DNA of 22,469 bases from Nitrospirota bacterium. Lineage in GTDB: Bacteria; Nitrospirota; Thermodesulfovibrionia; Thermodesulfovibrionales; UBA1546. Numbering within the stretch: position 1 is the stretch's first letter; the number at the start of each line of letters is the position of its first letter. The position numbers were made by a program, and so were the translations under genes. Positions 21,494 through 22,469 of the stretch are shown here, one piece after another. The DNA lies in contig SCSY01000136.1 in the NCBI GenBank assembly GCA_004298625.1, positions 1 through 22,469 on the forward strand. Reading direction: 5' to 3'. The notes under the pieces were generated by a model. It had not been told where the DNA came from. It did not search any database and saw only the letters and a list, made by a program, of their open reading frames with translations.

Positions 21494-22469
21494 ATGTCCG
21501 AGTTAACGCCTTTAATGAAACAATACACGAGCATCAAAGAGAAACACAGGGACTGCATCCTTATGTTTAGGCTCGGGGACTTCTACGAGATGTTCGGGGA
21601 GGATGCGAGGATTGCGTCAAAAATTCTCAATATAGCCCTTACATCCCGCGATAAATCAAAGGATGATCCCATGCCTATGTGCGGCATTCCTCATTTTGCC
21701 TCTGAGACTTATATAACGAAACTGATTAAGGCGGGACATAAGGTGGCTGTATGCGAGCAGCTTGAGGATGCTAAAGAGGCCAGGGGCCAGGAAAAGGGAA
21801 TAATCCAGAGGGATGTTGTAAGGGTAATAACGCCCGGCACGCATACGCCGGAGCATCCTAAGGAGAACAATTACATCCTGAGCTTTTTCCATGACGGGAA
21901 AAGGCACGGCATAGCAGCAGCGGACATATCAACAGGAGAATTTGTGATATATGAAACCGCAGAGCCTGTTGAGGATGAATTCAGCAGATTCGAGCCAAAG
22001 GAAATCCTTTGTCCAAAGACGATGAGAGAAAACATCCATTATTCCGAGGTGTTAAAAAACTTTTATACGACTGCATGTGAAGACTGGACATTCGATTATG
22101 CGGAGGCGTATAAAACACTGCTTATGCACTTTAAGGTATCCTCTCTTGACGGTTATGGCTGCGAAGGAATGAACGCTGCAATATCGGCAGCCGGGGCGCT
22201 CATAACTTATCTTGAGGAAACTCAGAAAGAAAACCTGAATTTTAAGAAGATATCGACCTTGCAGCAGTCATCGTATATGCTCCTTGACACAGCTACACAG
22301 AGGAACCTTGAACTTGTACACAGCCTTAAAAACAGGACAGAGGAAAACACCCTTCTCTGGGCGCTCGATGAGACATTGACCCCGATGGGAGGAAGGCATC
22401 TCAGGGGTTTAATATTGAGGCCGTTTATAGACATCAAAGAGATACACAGGAGGCAGGGTGCAGTCGAAC
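21494..22469 (+). CDS. mutS: DNA mismatch repair protein MutS (3' end outside window)
   Basis: The frame is open for 325 codons to the window edge. It begins MSELTPLMKQYTSIKEKHRD and contains LGDFYEMF (residues 28-35), whose Phe-x-Glu motif inserts at mismatched bases. Domain I continues through PMCGIPHFASETYITKLIKA and KVAVCEQLEDAKEA. A connector domain (about 130-240) includes AADISTGEF. The core begins near DTATQRNLELVHSL, ending with TPMGGRHLRGLILRPF. The ATPase half lies beyond the edge. MutS recognises mismatches and short loops and recruits MutL. The ATG has GAGGA four to five bases upstream. No unusual residue is seen in the visible part. It is divergent from the binding-protein operon. 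Confidence 0.97.
   Translation, partial: MSELTPLMKQYTSIKEKHRDCILMFRLGDFYEMFGEDARIASKILNIALTSRDKSKDDPMPMCGIPHFASETYITKLIKAGHKVAVCEQLEDAKEARGQEKGIIQRDVVRVITPGTHTPEHPKENNYILSFFHDGKRHGIAAADISTGEFVIYETAEPVEDEFSRFEPKEILCPKTMRENIHYSEVLKNFYTTACEDWTFDYAEAYKTLLMHFKVSSLDGYGCEGMNAAISAAGALITYLEETQKENLNFKKISTLQQSSYMLLDTATQRNLELVHSLKNRTEENTLLWALDETLTPMGGRHLRGLILRPFIDIKEIHRRQGAVE

Overview
The window looks like a piece of a free-living, Gram-negative-type bacterial chromosome. Gene content (YeiH-type exporters, a TatD/radical-SAM fusion, many PAS/GAF signalling proteins) and heavy use of AGG/AGA arginine codons suggest Nitrospirota or the former Deltaproteobacteria, probably from a metagenome. That placement is inference; no rRNA gene or other marker was available to settle it. 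Coding density is high, many genes overlap by a few bases, and no transposase, tRNA, rRNA or CRISPR array was found.

Layout: (1) 2-851, the end of a toxin-antitoxin-chaperone (TAC) cassette: an Xre-type HTH antitoxin cut by the window edge, overlapping a SecB-like chaperone. The toxin should lie just outside the window. The antitoxin ends in a tail strikingly like the SsrA degradation tag. (2) 920-2371, a TatD metal-dependent hydrolase fused to a radical SAM domain, with a G/C-rich palindromic element inserted in frame. (3) 8007 down to 2340 on the minus strand, a tight operon: YeiH-type exporter, large multi-sensor histidine kinase, single-domain response regulator, GAF-HD-GYP protein. (4) 8189-9046, a DUF2400/TIGR02757 protein. 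(5) Minus-strand genes 12378 down to 9086: a second, enlarged YeiH-type exporter with its own promoter and terminator, a TerC-family membrane protein and a cytidylate-kinase-like protein. (6) 12665-16576, a MoxR ATPase / DUF58 / TgpA-like transglutaminase operon. (7) 21344 down to 16571 on the minus strand: a PstS-like periplasmic binding protein, a hybrid histidine kinase with two receivers and an HPt domain, and a receiver-GGDEF diguanylate cyclase. (8) 21494 to the end, the N-terminal part of mutS.

The most coherent biological theme is that two operons on the same strand each begin with a transport-type protein, pass through a membrane histidine kinase and end in a cyclic-di-GMP enzyme of opposite sign: an HD-GYP candidate phosphodiesterase in one, a GGDEF synthase in the other. 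In the second operon the binding protein is followed after 3 bases by the kinase, as expected for a LuxP/LuxQ- or TorT/TorS-like co-receptor.

Several non-coding signals also stand out: degenerate intergenic arrays with a 7-bp period at two places, a paired-hairpin repeat in a divergent promoter region, two genes whose extended -10 boxes sit 5-6 bases before the ATG with no ribosome binding site (possible leaderless mRNAs), and an intrinsic terminator immediately before terC. All functional assignments come from reading motifs by eye; no database search was possible.
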